Part shown: positions 36,454 through 45,676 of the stretch, in pieces
How positions within the stretch are numbered: the first letter of the stretch is position 1
Layout: the number at the start of each line of letters is the position of its first letter
NCBI GenBank assembly: GCA_029288365.1
Contig: JARIHI010000001.1
Coordinates: 1-57,469, forward strand
Reading direction: 5' to 3'
Length of the DNA: 57,469 bases
DNA from: Candidatus Saccharimonadota bacterium
GTDB lineage: Bacteria > Patescibacteriota > Saccharimonadia > Saccharimonadales > UBA4665
The notes under the pieces: generated by a model
What the model was told of the DNA's origin: nothing
Database searches by the model: none
Seen by the model: the letters and a program-made list of their open reading frames with translations, nothing else
Made by a program: the position numbers and the translations under genes

Positions 36454-36836
36454 TGGTGGAGCTGGCGGGTACTGCCCCCGCGTCCGTCGGTTTATCTTGG
36501 CTAGTCGTCTACAGGCTTAGGTCATTTGAATACCAATGTGTTGATTAATGACCAAAAGGCACATTGGGTCGCTCTAATCTTAGCAATCATCACGAGCAGT
36601 GAGTGACTGAGCAATCAGATGATATAAAACGCGTTCGTTATATCTGATGTCTAACTAGGCGTTGTTCACGTACTTAAGCGTAAACTGTTGCGAGTGGTGC
36701 TGGAGCAAAGAAATTCTTTACTGAAGCAACTACGCGATCTCTAAGTGTTGCACTTAAAAAAGTTTGCCTATAACGCTGACAAGCGACCTGCTGATCTAAC
36801 CGATAAAGTCCTACGTCGAGCTTAAAATTCAGCCCC
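36454..36836 (-). ncRNA. ssrA: Transfer-messenger RNA
   Basis: On the minus strand the 5' end GGGGCUG (from 36836) pairs with the 3' CAGCUCC, then A and the encoded CCA (36454-36456). The T arm reads GCGGGGGCAGUACCCGC, with the T-loop deviating from TTCGA. The mRNA-like part (36674-36727) has UAGUU before a GCU resume codon and ends with UAA. The tag would be ASVKNFFAPAPLATVYA, ending in VYA rather than the usual LAA. It rescues stalled ribosomes with SmpB. Confidence 0.85.
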
Positions 36837-36889
36837 ATGTAATGGTCTTTTGACCGTGTATTATTATACCACAAACTGTACCTATAATG

Positions 36890-37303
36890 CTAGTGTTTTT
36901 GCAGAATATTTAGTAGTTTATAAAGTTTTTGTCCTTCTGCAGTATCGAGATTAGCAAAGAAAGTTCGATGATACATACTCAAAGTTTTTTCAGCCGTAAC
37001 AATGACTTGGCTACCGCTATTAGTAAGGTTCACTATATGTTTTCGGCGGTTTTGTGGATTTTTGTTCACTGTAAGCATACCTTGTCGACGCAATAGCTTT
37101 ATTTGGCGGCTCACGCTAGCTTCGGTTTGTCCAAGCTTTTTTGCTATGGTTTGCTGCATACGCGGACTTTTTTGTAAGACAGTTAAAATTTTATATTGTG
37201 ACAAACCAATGCCAAGCTGTTCTTGTAAAATCTGATCTGTCTCACGAGACAATAAAGAAACAGTTTGGTATAAACGCGCCGCAACATCATTAGCAGTATG
37301 CAT
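36890..37303 (-). CDS. MarR family transcriptional regulator
   Basis: The 137-residue protein has the winged helix-turn-helix of MarR: LSQYKILTVL near 34, IAKKLGQTEASVSRQIKLLRRQGML (about 58-85) as recognition helix and wing start, and NPQNRRKHIVNLT as the wing. Dimerisation helices lie at both ends. It is separate from, and faces no obvious, target gene. It may regulate itself or the neighbouring rsmA unit; no operator was identified. Confidence 0.88.
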   Translation of the reverse strand: MHTANDVAARLYQTVSLLSRETDQILQEQLGIGLSQYKILTVLQKSPRMQQTIAKKLGQTEASVSRQIKLLRRQGMLTVNKNPQNRRKHIVNLTNSGSQVIVTAEKTLSMYHRTFFANLDTAEGQKLYKLLNILQKH

Positions 37304-37324
37304 ACGTGCATAATATCACAATAC

Positions 37325-38113
37325 TTAGCGTGTTAAGTATGCGTTGTACAACCGGTACCAATCTTCAACCGACAACGCTTGTGCACGGAGGCTTGGATCA
37401 ATACTGGCTTCTTGTAATAACGCTTCGGCATCTGGTTTAGATATATGCAGGCCACCACTTAAGCTGCTACGTAGCTTTTTGCGCCGTTCACTAAAGCCTG
37501 CTTTAACGAGCCTGAAAAAAACTTTAGTGTTTACATCTGGAAAAAGTGGCGTGGTGCGGTACCGCAAACCAAGGATTTGCGAATCTACCTTGGGTGGCGG
37601 CGTAAATAGTTCTGCTGGAACGACCACGCTTAGCTGCACTTCGCAATAAAATTGCACACTGACGCTCAACAGGCTCATCGCACCAGGCTTTGCAGCAATA
37701 CGTTCTGCAACTTCTTTTTGTATGAGTAAAGCAGCTGTATCGAATGGATTTGCGCTCTCACACAGTACACGAAGCAAGTTACTTGTAAGATAATACGGTA
37801 TGTTAGCAGCAACTTTATAGCCGCGTGGTAACTGAGCGAAGTCAAAGCTTAAAATATCTTGTTCAATAACCTGTAAATCTTTATGAGGCACACGACTTGG
37901 TAATGCGCTAGCTAGCTCCTGATCGAACTCCACTGCCACAACCCCTGCCCCTCGAGATAACAATTCTTTGGTGAGCGTTCCTAGCCCTGGCCCTATCTCA
38001 AGCACAGTGTCACCCGCTTGTATATCGGCAATATCTGCCATAGCCTCTAGCGACAATTCATCGTGCAGCCAATGTTGCCCTAAAGATTTTTTTGGAGTTT
38101 GGCCATAATCCAT
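37325..38113 (-). CDS. rsmA: 16S rRNA dimethyladenosine transferase
   Basis: RsmA (KsgA) dimethylates two adjacent adenines near the 3' end of 16S rRNA. The ATG at 38113 gives 262 residues and overlaps the end of the previous gene. KSLGQHWL near the N-terminus, the AdoMet motif LEIGPGLGTLT near 40 and the catalytic NIPYYLTS near 105 are diagnostic. The C-terminal helical part is present. It is co-transcribed with the G5/SLT envelope gene upstream, a pairing known from Gram-positive genomes. Confidence 0.95.
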   Translation of the reverse strand: MDYGQTPKKSLGQHWLHDELSLEAMADIADIQAGDTVLEIGPGLGTLTKELLSRGAGVVAVEFDQELASALPSRVPHKDLQVIEQDILSFDFAQLPRGYKVAANIPYYLTSNLLRVLCESANPFDTAALLIQKEVAERIAAKPGAMSLLSVSVQFYCEVQLSVVVPAELFTPPPKVDSQILGLRYRTTPLFPDVNTKVFFRLVKAGFSERRKKLRSSLSGGLHISKPDAEALLQEASIDPSLRAQALSVEDWYRLYNAYLTR

Positions 38114-38115
38114 AA

Positions 38116-39357
38116 CTACCAACTATGCGCCGAAAGCCAGTGATTATACGCACTTGCCCAGCTACCATACCTTCCTTGCGCATAGCCACTGCACCACTTG
38201 AGTTGTGTGACTGGATTACTTTGCCAATCAGCACCGGCACTAGCCATCTTGCTACCAGGCAAAGCTTGACATAGACCCCACGTACGTCCATTGGTGGCAA
38301 ATGGCCGCCACCCAGATTCACGACTAACAATATAATCGACATAGGTGAAGTCGCTTCGTGCTATGCCCGCCGCTGCCATAACCCCCTGTTTATCACTTGG
38401 TATATTTACGTAAGTACCTCGAGCTACGATTTGAGCAACTGGAGGCTGTATGATGATGTCTTGCAGCTTAACCTTTGCTCCTGTTTGGGTGTTAATCTGA
38501 TAGGTCACAATCCGTTTGCCAGGTGTTCCTTGTTGTCGGACAGCTTCTACTCCGAATGTTAGTTTGCTATCCTCAACAAACTGCGTATCTGGTGCAATGT
38601 CTTCGGTAGCAACCTGTACGGTTACGCCTTTACGGTTTACAAAGATCGGCTGCGTAGAGTTGATAGGTGAATCTAGGCTCGGCTGAACGGTTTCACCCGC
38701 GGCCAGTTTAATATTTTTTTCCTTTAGAAACGCTCCTACGGTTTTCGCGTGCGTGCGTGCAACCAGTGGCGCGCCATATAAATTTAGGTTCACCGGCGTA
38801 GCCCGATTTACTACCAAGCGCTGTCCAATGACGCCTTGTGTAATAAAATCATTCGCAGGATCAAGCGTTACTCGATCTTCCGGATAAGCAGTAATGCCCG
38901 ACTGCTTGGCAATACTTCGTGGCGTTGCAGCGGCGCTGAGAGCTCTGACTTTTTTATCGCCATCCACAATAGTAACTGGCAGCGCTCGATACACGTTTAC
39001 ACGAAAGTTATCGCTCACTATTTCAGTATTTTTTGCGGGTTCTACGACATCTCCTTCGTTTAGCGTAATGTGCAGTCTCTGCAAGAGCTCGCCCACGGTA
39101 TCGGCACGCGTTGGCAATATCCGCTCCTTGTCATCCACATTCATAATCACTACCCGAGAGTTACTCGTCGATAATACAGGAGTAGAGTTCCCGCGATTGA
39201 TAATAAGTAGAGCCATCGCGCCACCCACAAAGAGCACACCGAATGTAAGTGCCGGCACAAAAAATACCGGGTGTTTGTGTACCCGCTTAACTGCTCGAAC
39301 CCGACGTCGATGAGGTAATACGTACTGCCGTTTAAATAACCGAAAGCGCTTGCGCAT
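38116..39357 (-). CDS. YabE-like muralytic protein (Ubl-G5-SLT-like)
   Basis: The 413-residue protein has a basic N-terminus (Arg/Lys-rich, about 1-30), one membrane helix (about 32-53), repeated beta-rich DUF348-type domains (about 68-230), a G5 domain (about 235-310) and a C-terminal transglycosylase-like region containing IVSRESGWRPFATN and WGLCQALPGSKMASAG. This C-terminal domain cleaves peptidoglycan glycan strands in resuscitation factors and aggregation-promoting factors. The likely catalytic Glu is in SRESGW. The order upstream of rsmA matches yabE-rnmV-ksgA-type layouts. Confidence 0.88.
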   Translation of the reverse strand: MRKRFRLFKRQYVLPHRRRVRAVKRVHKHPVFFVPALTFGVLFVGGAMALLIINRGNSTPVLSTSNSRVVIMNVDDKERILPTRADTVGELLQRLHITLNEGDVVEPAKNTEIVSDNFRVNVYRALPVTIVDGDKKVRALSAAATPRSIAKQSGITAYPEDRVTLDPANDFITQGVIGQRLVVNRATPVNLNLYGAPLVARTHAKTVGAFLKEKNIKLAAGETVQPSLDSPINSTQPIFVNRKGVTVQVATEDIAPDTQFVEDSKLTFGVEAVRQQGTPGKRIVTYQINTQTGAKVKLQDIIIQPPVAQIVARGTYVNIPSDKQGVMAAAGIARSDFTYVDYIVSRESGWRPFATNGRTWGLCQALPGSKMASAGADWQSNPVTQLKWCSGYAQGRYGSWASAYNHWLSAHSW

Positions 39358-39423
39358 AAATAAGTAACTTTTCTTTTTCTATAGGCTCATAGTAGACTCA
39401 TGCTCTCTAGAAAAAGCCTTGCT

Positions 39424-39894
39424 TTATTGTACCAAAGCCCCGTAAGCGGATAAAGCATAGCGAGCATCGGACCCCAACCGATAGCGTGTCAGTTCCTTTA
39501 TAGGAACCCATTGGGCTTCAAGTATTTCTGGTAAATGTGCTTGGGGAGTGATTGGCTGAGCAAGTTTGACTACAAAATAATGGCAGGTGAACTTTAACTT
39601 GTATTCAGTATGTACTTTGACGCCCAAAGGACGTAGCTGATCTACACCTAAAGCAACGCTTGTTTCCTCCATGAGTTCACGCGATGCAGCCGCTGCATTA
39701 TCTTCGTTTCTGCGCACGCCACCCCCCGGCAGTGACCAAGCGCCAGGACCATGCCATGTCTGCACCAATAACACTTTATCGCCCGTTACCACTAAAATCC
39801 GAGTCCGCTCTGCCTGGCGCAAATACACATACGAAAACGGCCAGCTCAACCAAAAAGCTATTGTTCCAATCATCCGCATTAATTGCTTCATCAC
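39424..39894 (-). CDS. Nudix hydrolase
   Basis: The Nudix box GGGVRRNEDNAAAASRELMEET (about 58-79) fits Gx5Ex7REUxEE, with Ser after it in place of the usual Gly. The N-terminus has a short hydrophobic stretch (about 8-25) that may be a membrane-associated helix. At 156 residues it would hydrolyse a nucleoside diphosphate linked to another group; the substrate is unknown. The gene ends the conserved block; the next region is accessory. Confidence 0.9.
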   Translation of the reverse strand: MMKQLMRMIGTIAFWLSWPFSYVYLRQAERTRILVVTGDKVLLVQTWHGPGAWSLPGGGVRRNEDNAAAASRELMEETSVALGVDQLRPLGVKVHTEYKLKFTCHYFVVKLAQPITPQAHLPEILEAQWVPIKELTRYRLGSDARYALSAYGALVQ

Positions 39895-40010
39895 TCTACT
39901 GTATCACTTCACGTTGAGTAACTTGCCGTTTGATGAGTTAAAAACCTATTTGTAAATATTTTCTAACATTTCTCTTCTATAACTTCGATACTCCCTATTA
40001 TTGGAGTTGT

Positions 40011-41351
40011 ATGGATTACGTCTTTGACAAAGATATGCACACGAACGATGTGCAATATTTTTTTTCGTTGCATGGGCCAAGATTTGAGCATATGAACAAA
40101 GCCATGGCTACATCGCTAACCAAAAGATTTGGAAAAGAATTTCGGCCAATTCGCATATTTAGCGCCTGGCCTAGCGAGCATTATGCAAAACCCAATTATA
40201 TTGTGCTCAACAAGAATGCTTACGGACTTAAAGCACAGCTTGGGCTCCCAGTAATTAATTTGCCAGAGTACGAAGATATAAATGTAGAATTTTCTGAAAG
40301 TACTTGGATCAGAAATCTGACTTTACGTCTTTTAGAAAAACAAAAAACGGTGCTGGTTTATCCGTTTACTACATCCTTTTTACAGCTAGATAAAAAACTG
40401 TTCACTATTTTGGGTCCTGACGCAAAATTAGCGAAGAAATTTGACAATAAAGTTAGCCAGTTAGAACTATTTCAAGAGCTTGAACTACCCCATAATAACG
40501 CTCGAATTATACAAGACCAACAAGAACTCATAAAGCAAAAATCAACAATCGCTCCCTGTTATTTGACAGCAGCCTATACTTCTGGCGGCAATGAAAGCAG
40601 CCTTATATACAATGAAAAAATGGTTGATGAATTCTTAAGTAAAATTCGGCCCGTAAATCGTCAACAGTCTTTTATAGCTGCTGAAATCTTTAAAAACATT
40701 GTTATAAGCCCTAATGTAAACGCTTTGGTAACTACCGATAAAAAAGTGTATATTCTTGTGATGTCTGACCAAATTCTTCATGGTAACCGTTATCTTGGTA
40801 ATATATATCCTTCGACTGCAGGTACTGTATCTCAAAAGCAAATTTACCAGATTACACAATCCATAGGCACTCATTTGGCTCAGCAAGGTTACACAGGATT
40901 ATTTGGATGTGATTTTTTAATAAATGAAGCCGGGGAAATAGTAGTTGTCGACGTAAATCCGCGACACCAAGGAGGGTATACATGTAACGGCCTGATGCTT
41001 CAACAAAAAGGTATTTCTTTAACTGACATTGAGCTTGCTACATTGCTAGGAGAAGGCATAAAACTTTCTCAAGCGGTACTAGACAGGCCGTTAGACTATG
41101 TATGGGGGCACAGTAAATTTATCCCTCCCGAAAAAGGGCAAAAGATCAAAGGTGAATATACATCTGGCACAATCAGTGATCCATTTTGTAATATTGGTTA
41201 TTCTTTTGTTACGGAATTCTATGAAAAGGACTCTATATTCTTAGATGGATACACAGGATATCAGGTGTGCACTGAAAAAAGTTACACGAGTCTGGAGACA
41301 AAAATGACCCATGAAAGAGAACAGCTTATTCGAGAAGCACTCGGTTTATAG
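40011..41351 (+). CDS. ATP-grasp ligase of a putative biosynthetic cluster
   Basis: The 446-residue protein has ATP-grasp features: phosphate-binding YTSGGNES near 190, a hinge near 220, and FGCDFLINEAGEIVVVDVNPRHQGG near 300-325 with acidic metal ligands and Asn-Pro-Arg. The N-terminal third (about 1-140) is alpha/beta and would bind the substrate. Enzymes of this type make amide or peptide bonds. It precedes a carbamoyltransferase, a radical SAM enzyme, a regulator and a monooxygenase. The next gene overlaps its 3' end on the opposite strand. Substrate unknown. Confidence 0.8.
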   Translation: MDYVFDKDMHTNDVQYFFSLHGPRFEHMNKAMATSLTKRFGKEFRPIRIFSAWPSEHYAKPNYIVLNKNAYGLKAQLGLPVINLPEYEDINVEFSESTWIRNLTLRLLEKQKTVLVYPFTTSFLQLDKKLFTILGPDAKLAKKFDNKVSQLELFQELELPHNNARIIQDQQELIKQKSTIAPCYLTAAYTSGGNESSLIYNEKMVDEFLSKIRPVNRQQSFIAAEIFKNIVISPNVNALVTTDKKVYILVMSDQILHGNRYLGNIYPSTAGTVSQKQIYQITQSIGTHLAQQGYTGLFGCDFLINEAGEIVVVDVNPRHQGGYTCNGLMLQQKGISLTDIELATLLGEGIKLSQAVLDRPLDYVWGHSKFIPPEKGQKIKGEYTSGTISDPFCNIGYSFVTEFYEKDSIFLDGYTGYQVCTEKSYTSLETKMTHEREQLIREALGL

Positions 41352-42254
41352 ATAAAAATGCTGAAAAACAGCCATGCGAACGTAAAGAGCTAAGGCATTT
41401 TGCTCAAAATAATAAGCAACTGGCAAAGCGTCTACTTCATAATCTATTTCATCTATCCTTGGTAACGGATTCAGGATAATACAGTTATTGCCTAATTTTT
41501 GGGCAATTTTAACAGTGATTTTGTAATTATTTCTTATTGTTTGCGAAAATGTACCACTGGGATTTTTTGGGGCAAACCCGGTACTATACACAACTTGTTC
41601 CTTGCCCCATTTTGGTTTGGCAAGATGTATATATTGGTTGTTGTTTGCTATAAAGATATTTTTATATGCCTCTTGCATTCTAAGATCGTCTGGGGCAAAT
41701 TCATAAATGGTTATGTTTTTAAATTTTGCTAAAAGTAATAAAAACGAATGAGCAGCACGGGAATAACGTGGTGCTCCGACAATAGTAACGCGTATATCAT
41801 CCAGCCTCTTAAGGTATGTCCATATAGCATACGCATCGATTAAAGCCTGGAGAGGATGCTCATCATGCCCATTACCGCAATTAATTACAGGTTTGTCTGT
41901 GTAAGGTAAAACTTGGTCAAATATACGGCTTTCTGGATGTCGAATACAGTAATAGTCAACGTAGGCATTGAGAGTACGAATAGTATCTGAGAGACTTTCT
42001 GCTTTAACCATAGTGCGTTCTAGTTTTGTCTGATATACCCCTACTGGCTTGATCCCTAATTTCCAGAACGCTACCTCAAGGCCAATTCGCGTACGAGTAG
42101 ATGGTTGAAAAAATAAAAGTCCCCCAATCTGCGTATTGGGTATAATTACCGGTAAGTCAACTCTCTTTCTTAAATGATCAGCCCGGTCAAATATCGCCAG
42201 AATATCGTCTTTGCTTAAATCGTTAGCACTGAGAATATTACGCTGCTGCTGCAT
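41346..42254 (-). CDS. Aspartate/ornithine carbamoyltransferase family protein
   Basis: The carbamoyl-phosphate signature FFQPSTRTR lies near residues 48-56, followed by a divergent IGLE (usually SFE). HP-QAL near 137 and NPLPRIDEI near 268 also match the family. Asp/orn-binding loops deviate, so it may transfer carbamoyl groups to another amine, as in natural-product clusters. The 302-residue size is normal. No other pyrimidine or arginine genes are in the window, which argues against a housekeeping role. It overlaps the radical SAM gene at its start. Confidence 0.8.
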   Translation of the reverse strand: MQQQRNILSANDLSKDDILAIFDRADHLRKRVDLPVIIPNTQIGGLLFFQPSTRTRIGLEVAFWKLGIKPVGVYQTKLERTMVKAESLSDTIRTLNAYVDYYCIRHPESRIFDQVLPYTDKPVINCGNGHDEHPLQALIDAYAIWTYLKRLDDIRVTIVGAPRYSRAAHSFLLLLAKFKNITIYEFAPDDLRMQEAYKNIFIANNNQYIHLAKPKWGKEQVVYSTGFAPKNPSGTFSQTIRNNYKITVKIAQKLGNNCIILNPLPRIDEIDYEVDALPVAYYFEQNALALYVRMAVFQHFYL

Positions 42255-43398
42255 TCAAAGGTCTTGTGATAGCATCTTCTTTGCCAATGTAAAAATCACT
42301 ACCATCATGAAAGCTGACCGTATTATGAGAGCAGGCATTACAGCGCGGCCCAGGCTTAACTCCAGAATTAGAGTCACTACAAATTTTCATAGCGGTTTCA
42401 TATACAATTTCCATCTCTTCTTGCGTGGCAGGCTCTTCTCTTTCCATAGGAGTGTTCGGATCGGGTCGGAAAGGGCTTAGCACCGGTATACAGCCTCGAT
42501 CTACTAAATCTTGCACTCCTTCCAGTGTACTTTCGATTGGCTCAACCGATGAGCCAAATACAATAAGAGACTGGACATTACCAACCCCCAGATCATTGAC
42601 TGCTCTCTCTATGTAGTCAAGATAGTATCTTTTTCCTAACATTTTTGCCTTTACGGGAGTAATCTGTCGTGCTCTTTCTTCATCAGAGATTTCTAAATTA
42701 ACCGACAACATATTTACTCCTACCGACCCTAGCCATGCGGGATAAGCTATATTATCACGAGCCGGCATCATCACATCTACCGGAAGTGGTGATTGATCAG
42801 CCAAATATTCATAAACTTCATCAATCCACCCTTCGTCACTTTTTCTTGGCGTTCCACCACTAATGAGGACGTGTCTGGCAGGTGCTTGTACATCTTCAGT
42901 AGCTACACCTATAACCCTTAAAAGCTCTTCCATGGGCTTTTTGCGATACTTAAACTCATACGGAAGATTACAAAAATCGCACCGCCAGGCGCATCCCTCT
43001 ATCGGTGAAACCCTAACTCGATCCGTATGGGTTACACCTAGGTTTGTATACGGATACTGCTTGTCACCATCTGTGTAGCTCTGCTGATGGTATGCAGGCA
43101 CAGGAACAACTTCGACTGGATACTCTATACCAGCGTGCTGTATGACAAATCCCGCGTCATGCGCTAACCTAGCCTGAGATGCCTGGGCAAATTCATGAAT
43201 ATAAGGAGCGTTCGCCCATACCCCATCTTTTCCGTCTTCAATTTTTAAGCATAGCCCGCTCGTTGAAGCGTACTCGTTAAGGCTCATAGGACCCTTGAAC
43301 TCATCTCGCCATACCTCTTCTGCTTCAGGATCAACCGTAATGCCGTTGGCAAACAAATATAGTTTTAGGTTTTGCTCCGCAGTTAATGCATTCGTCAT
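42238..43398 (-). CDS. Radical SAM enzyme
   Basis: The 4Fe-4S cluster motif GCAWRCDFC (CxxxCxxC) lies near residues 135-142. The remaining 386 residues fit a TIM-barrel with a GGTPR motif near 200 and a C-terminal CNACSH pair near 365 that may bind an auxiliary cluster or zinc. It uses S-adenosylmethionine to make a radical; the substrate is not evident. It overlaps the carbamoyltransferase start by 17 bases, so the two are coupled. Confidence 0.88.
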   Translation of the reverse strand: MTNALTAEQNLKLYLFANGITVDPEAEEVWRDEFKGPMSLNEYASTSGLCLKIEDGKDGVWANAPYIHEFAQASQARLAHDAGFVIQHAGIEYPVEVVPVPAYHQQSYTDGDKQYPYTNLGVTHTDRVRVSPIEGCAWRCDFCNLPYEFKYRKKPMEELLRVIGVATEDVQAPARHVLISGGTPRKSDEGWIDEVYEYLADQSPLPVDVMMPARDNIAYPAWLGSVGVNMLSVNLEISDEERARQITPVKAKMLGKRYYLDYIERAVNDLGVGNVQSLIVFGSSVEPIESTLEGVQDLVDRGCIPVLSPFRPDPNTPMEREEPATQEEMEIVYETAMKICSDSNSGVKPGPRCNACSHNTVSFHDGSDFYIGKEDAITRPLNAAAA

Positions 43399-43465
43399 TT
43401 AGCCAATACTAATCTGCGACTAAAAAAATTAGTATTTTTGTAAGGAAAAATATTACAATATCATT

Positions 43466-44218
43466 ATGAATTTAACAAAAGATCTAGCAAGTCGTCTGAG
43501 CCTTAAAGAAAAAGAGGCCTTATTTTATGTGGAACTGCTTACCTATGGGCCTCAAACAGTCAAAACACTAAGCATGAAAACTGGTGAGCAACGTACAAAC
43601 TGCTACCTGATTCTAGAAAGCCTGATTGAACAAAGCTTAGTTGAACGTGATGAAAGCAAACCCGTCGCACGTTTTCGTGCTGCGCATCCGAGCAATTTGC
43701 GCCGCTTAGCTATTGCGAAACAAAAAGAAGCAACTGATCACGTACGTGATCTCGCTACTGTCTTGCCTGATCTGACTTCCCTGTACAGATTAACGACTGA
43801 AAAAGAAGGGATTTCGTATTTTACCGGCCCACAAGCTTACGAAGCGGTACTTGAAGATATGGCCCATGTAGATGAAGTGCTGGTGTTTATTAGTAAAACT
43901 ATATTTTTAAAACAACCTAAAATTTACGACTTATTGCAGCAGAAACTAAGCCAACGAGGGAAAAATAAAGTTCGTTCACGCTTTTTAACATGTGCAGACT
44001 CTAAGCCGTTTGTTCATACTGTTCATTTTAACCACTCAAATATGGAGGTCCGTGCTACTCCAGCTGACCTATTCGATGGAGAAATAGCAATCTATAACAA
44101 TAAAGTGGTGCTAACGACTTACGAAGTAAACACATTGACCACCTTGGTTATAACCGATCCTGCTCAGGCACAAACCTTTAAATCAATTTTTGAAATGATT
44201 TGGAAGTGGGCAGAATAA
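43466..44218 (+). CDS. TrmB family transcriptional regulator
   Basis: The N-terminal winged helix (about 1-75) with LSLKEKEALFYVELLTYGPQTVKTLS is typical of the TrmB group, mostly known from archaea and found in Patescibacteria. The C-terminal region (about 95-250) forms the sensor part; the sugar-binding residues of classic TrmB are not evident. It lies divergently from the radical SAM gene and upstream of the monooxygenase, a good position to control both sides of the cluster. Confidence 0.85.
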   Translation: MNLTKDLASRLSLKEKEALFYVELLTYGPQTVKTLSMKTGEQRTNCYLILESLIEQSLVERDESKPVARFRAAHPSNLRRLAIAKQKEATDHVRDLATVLPDLTSLYRLTTEKEGISYFTGPQAYEAVLEDMAHVDEVLVFISKTIFLKQPKIYDLLQQKLSQRGKNKVRSRFLTCADSKPFVHTVHFNHSNMEVRATPADLFDGEIAIYNNKVVLTTYEVNTLTTLVITDPAQAQTFKSIFEMIWKWAE

Positions 44219-44310
44219 TCGTCATAAAAAATTTACAAACATAAACCCTCAGAAGTATTTCGTATATCTTAGTTTTTAACCAGTTAGAGTTAACGAGGTA
44301 AAAAACTAGA

Positions 44311-45663
44311 GTGAGCGAACAATCCAAGGTGCAATTTGATCGAGCTATCATACTTGGCGGTAGTATAGGCGGATTAGCTGCAGCTGCTGCACTACATGAG
44401 CACTGCGAAGAGGTTGTCCTCATCGAAAAAGATGACGTAGATTTTTTAACCCCACAGCCTACACTGCGCAGAGGAGTACCTCAAAGTGGTCAATTACATA
44501 ACATCGTAGGTAGAGGGCAGCAAAGTCTTGAAATGCTCTTTCCAGGAATACTAGATTCCCTTCAAGATGCGGGCGCTAAAACAGCAAATGTCTCAGAAGA
44601 TACTCATGTCTTTGAGCTGGGACATGTAATGCCAGAGAGAAACTTAGGCTTAAGCCTTTTATCTGTCAAGCGCCCCGTATTAGAGTACGTAGTAAGGCAA
44701 GCCTTAGAAAAACTAGCGACCCACAGCAACGTCCAAGTACTAAAGAACACTCAAGCAACTGGACTTATAGTCTCTGCTGACCATAGAGTAGAAGGGGTCG
44801 CTGCAAAAAGCCCTAGGTCTCAGAGCGAAACAATACTTGGAGGCCTAATAGTAGATGCTACTGGATCAAGTACCAGGGCTCTTGACTGGCTTAAAGCATG
44901 CAGACATGATATTCCGCAACTAGAAAAAAGGCGATTTGACCAATGGTACGTCAGTACAGTTTTTAAACGCCCTAAAACATACGAAGAGCAGTCTGATTTT
45001 TGGCTAACCTTTGCCACGCCGCCCAAAAGTCGAGGAGGATTAATCTCGCCCGTGGATGATGATAAGTGGTATGTATCTGTATCTGGGCGCGCAAACGACC
45101 CAGTACCCAGGACTATAGAGGAAGTAAAAGCTTACGCTGCAACACTAGAAGACCCTACTATATTTGAGCTTATTAAACCGGCTGATGCAATAAGCTCACC
45201 TCACCGATTTACAAGGACATGGGCAACTTGGCGCCGTTATGACCTTATGCCACAACCCTTATCAGGTTTTTTGCCTATAGGAGATGCCTTTGCAGCTCTC
45301 AATCCTTTGTTTGGCCAGGGTACGTCAATAGCATCTTGGCAGGCAGCTGAGCTGTCAGCCTTACTAAAAAACCAAGAAGGTGTTGACACACTAACGAGCA
45401 CCTATTTAGCAAGAGCTGCACAAGCATGCAACGCTGCGTGGGATTTAGGAAAAGTTGTAGACAACGCTATCACCCGTTCTGATACCTCCAATGATAGTCT
45501 GAGTGAAAATGAACGCAAGATTTTCACTTCTTTACTCTTTAAAGATCCTGCGCTGCATCGTTTATATGTTAGGGTGTGGCATTTACTTGAGCCCGTTGAA
45601 AGTTTACAGACTTACTATGATCATATGGCTCAACAAAAAGTTCCTTATATTACCACTGTGTAG
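44311..45663 (+). CDS. FAD-dependent monooxygenase/halogenase-like
   Basis: The GTG start lies about 12 bases after a GAGG site. The Rossmann motif GGSIGGLAAA near residue 17 and the dinucleotide-binding pattern GDAFAALNPLFGQG near 325-338 (family GDAxH..P..GQG) mark a class A flavoprotein of the PHBH/halogenase group. The second Gly-rich element VDATGSSTRA near 190 is also present. It would hydroxylate or epoxidise, and with other residues halogenate, a small molecule; I do not see a clear halogenase Lys motif. It closes the cluster started by the ATP-grasp enzyme. Confidence 0.88.
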   Translation: MSEQSKVQFDRAIILGGSIGGLAAAAALHEHCEEVVLIEKDDVDFLTPQPTLRRGVPQSGQLHNIVGRGQQSLEMLFPGILDSLQDAGAKTANVSEDTHVFELGHVMPERNLGLSLLSVKRPVLEYVVRQALEKLATHSNVQVLKNTQATGLIVSADHRVEGVAAKSPRSQSETILGGLIVDATGSSTRALDWLKACRHDIPQLEKRRFDQWYVSTVFKRPKTYEEQSDFWLTFATPPKSRGGLISPVDDDKWYVSVSGRANDPVPRTIEEVKAYAATLEDPTIFELIKPADAISSPHRFTRTWATWRRYDLMPQPLSGFLPIGDAFAALNPLFGQGTSIASWQAAELSALLKNQEGVDTLTSTYLARAAQACNAAWDLGKVVDNAITRSDTSNDSLSENERKIFTSLLFKDPALHRLYVRVWHLLEPVESLQTYYDHMAQQKVPYITTV

Positions 45664-45676
45664 CTTTTCAGTAATT

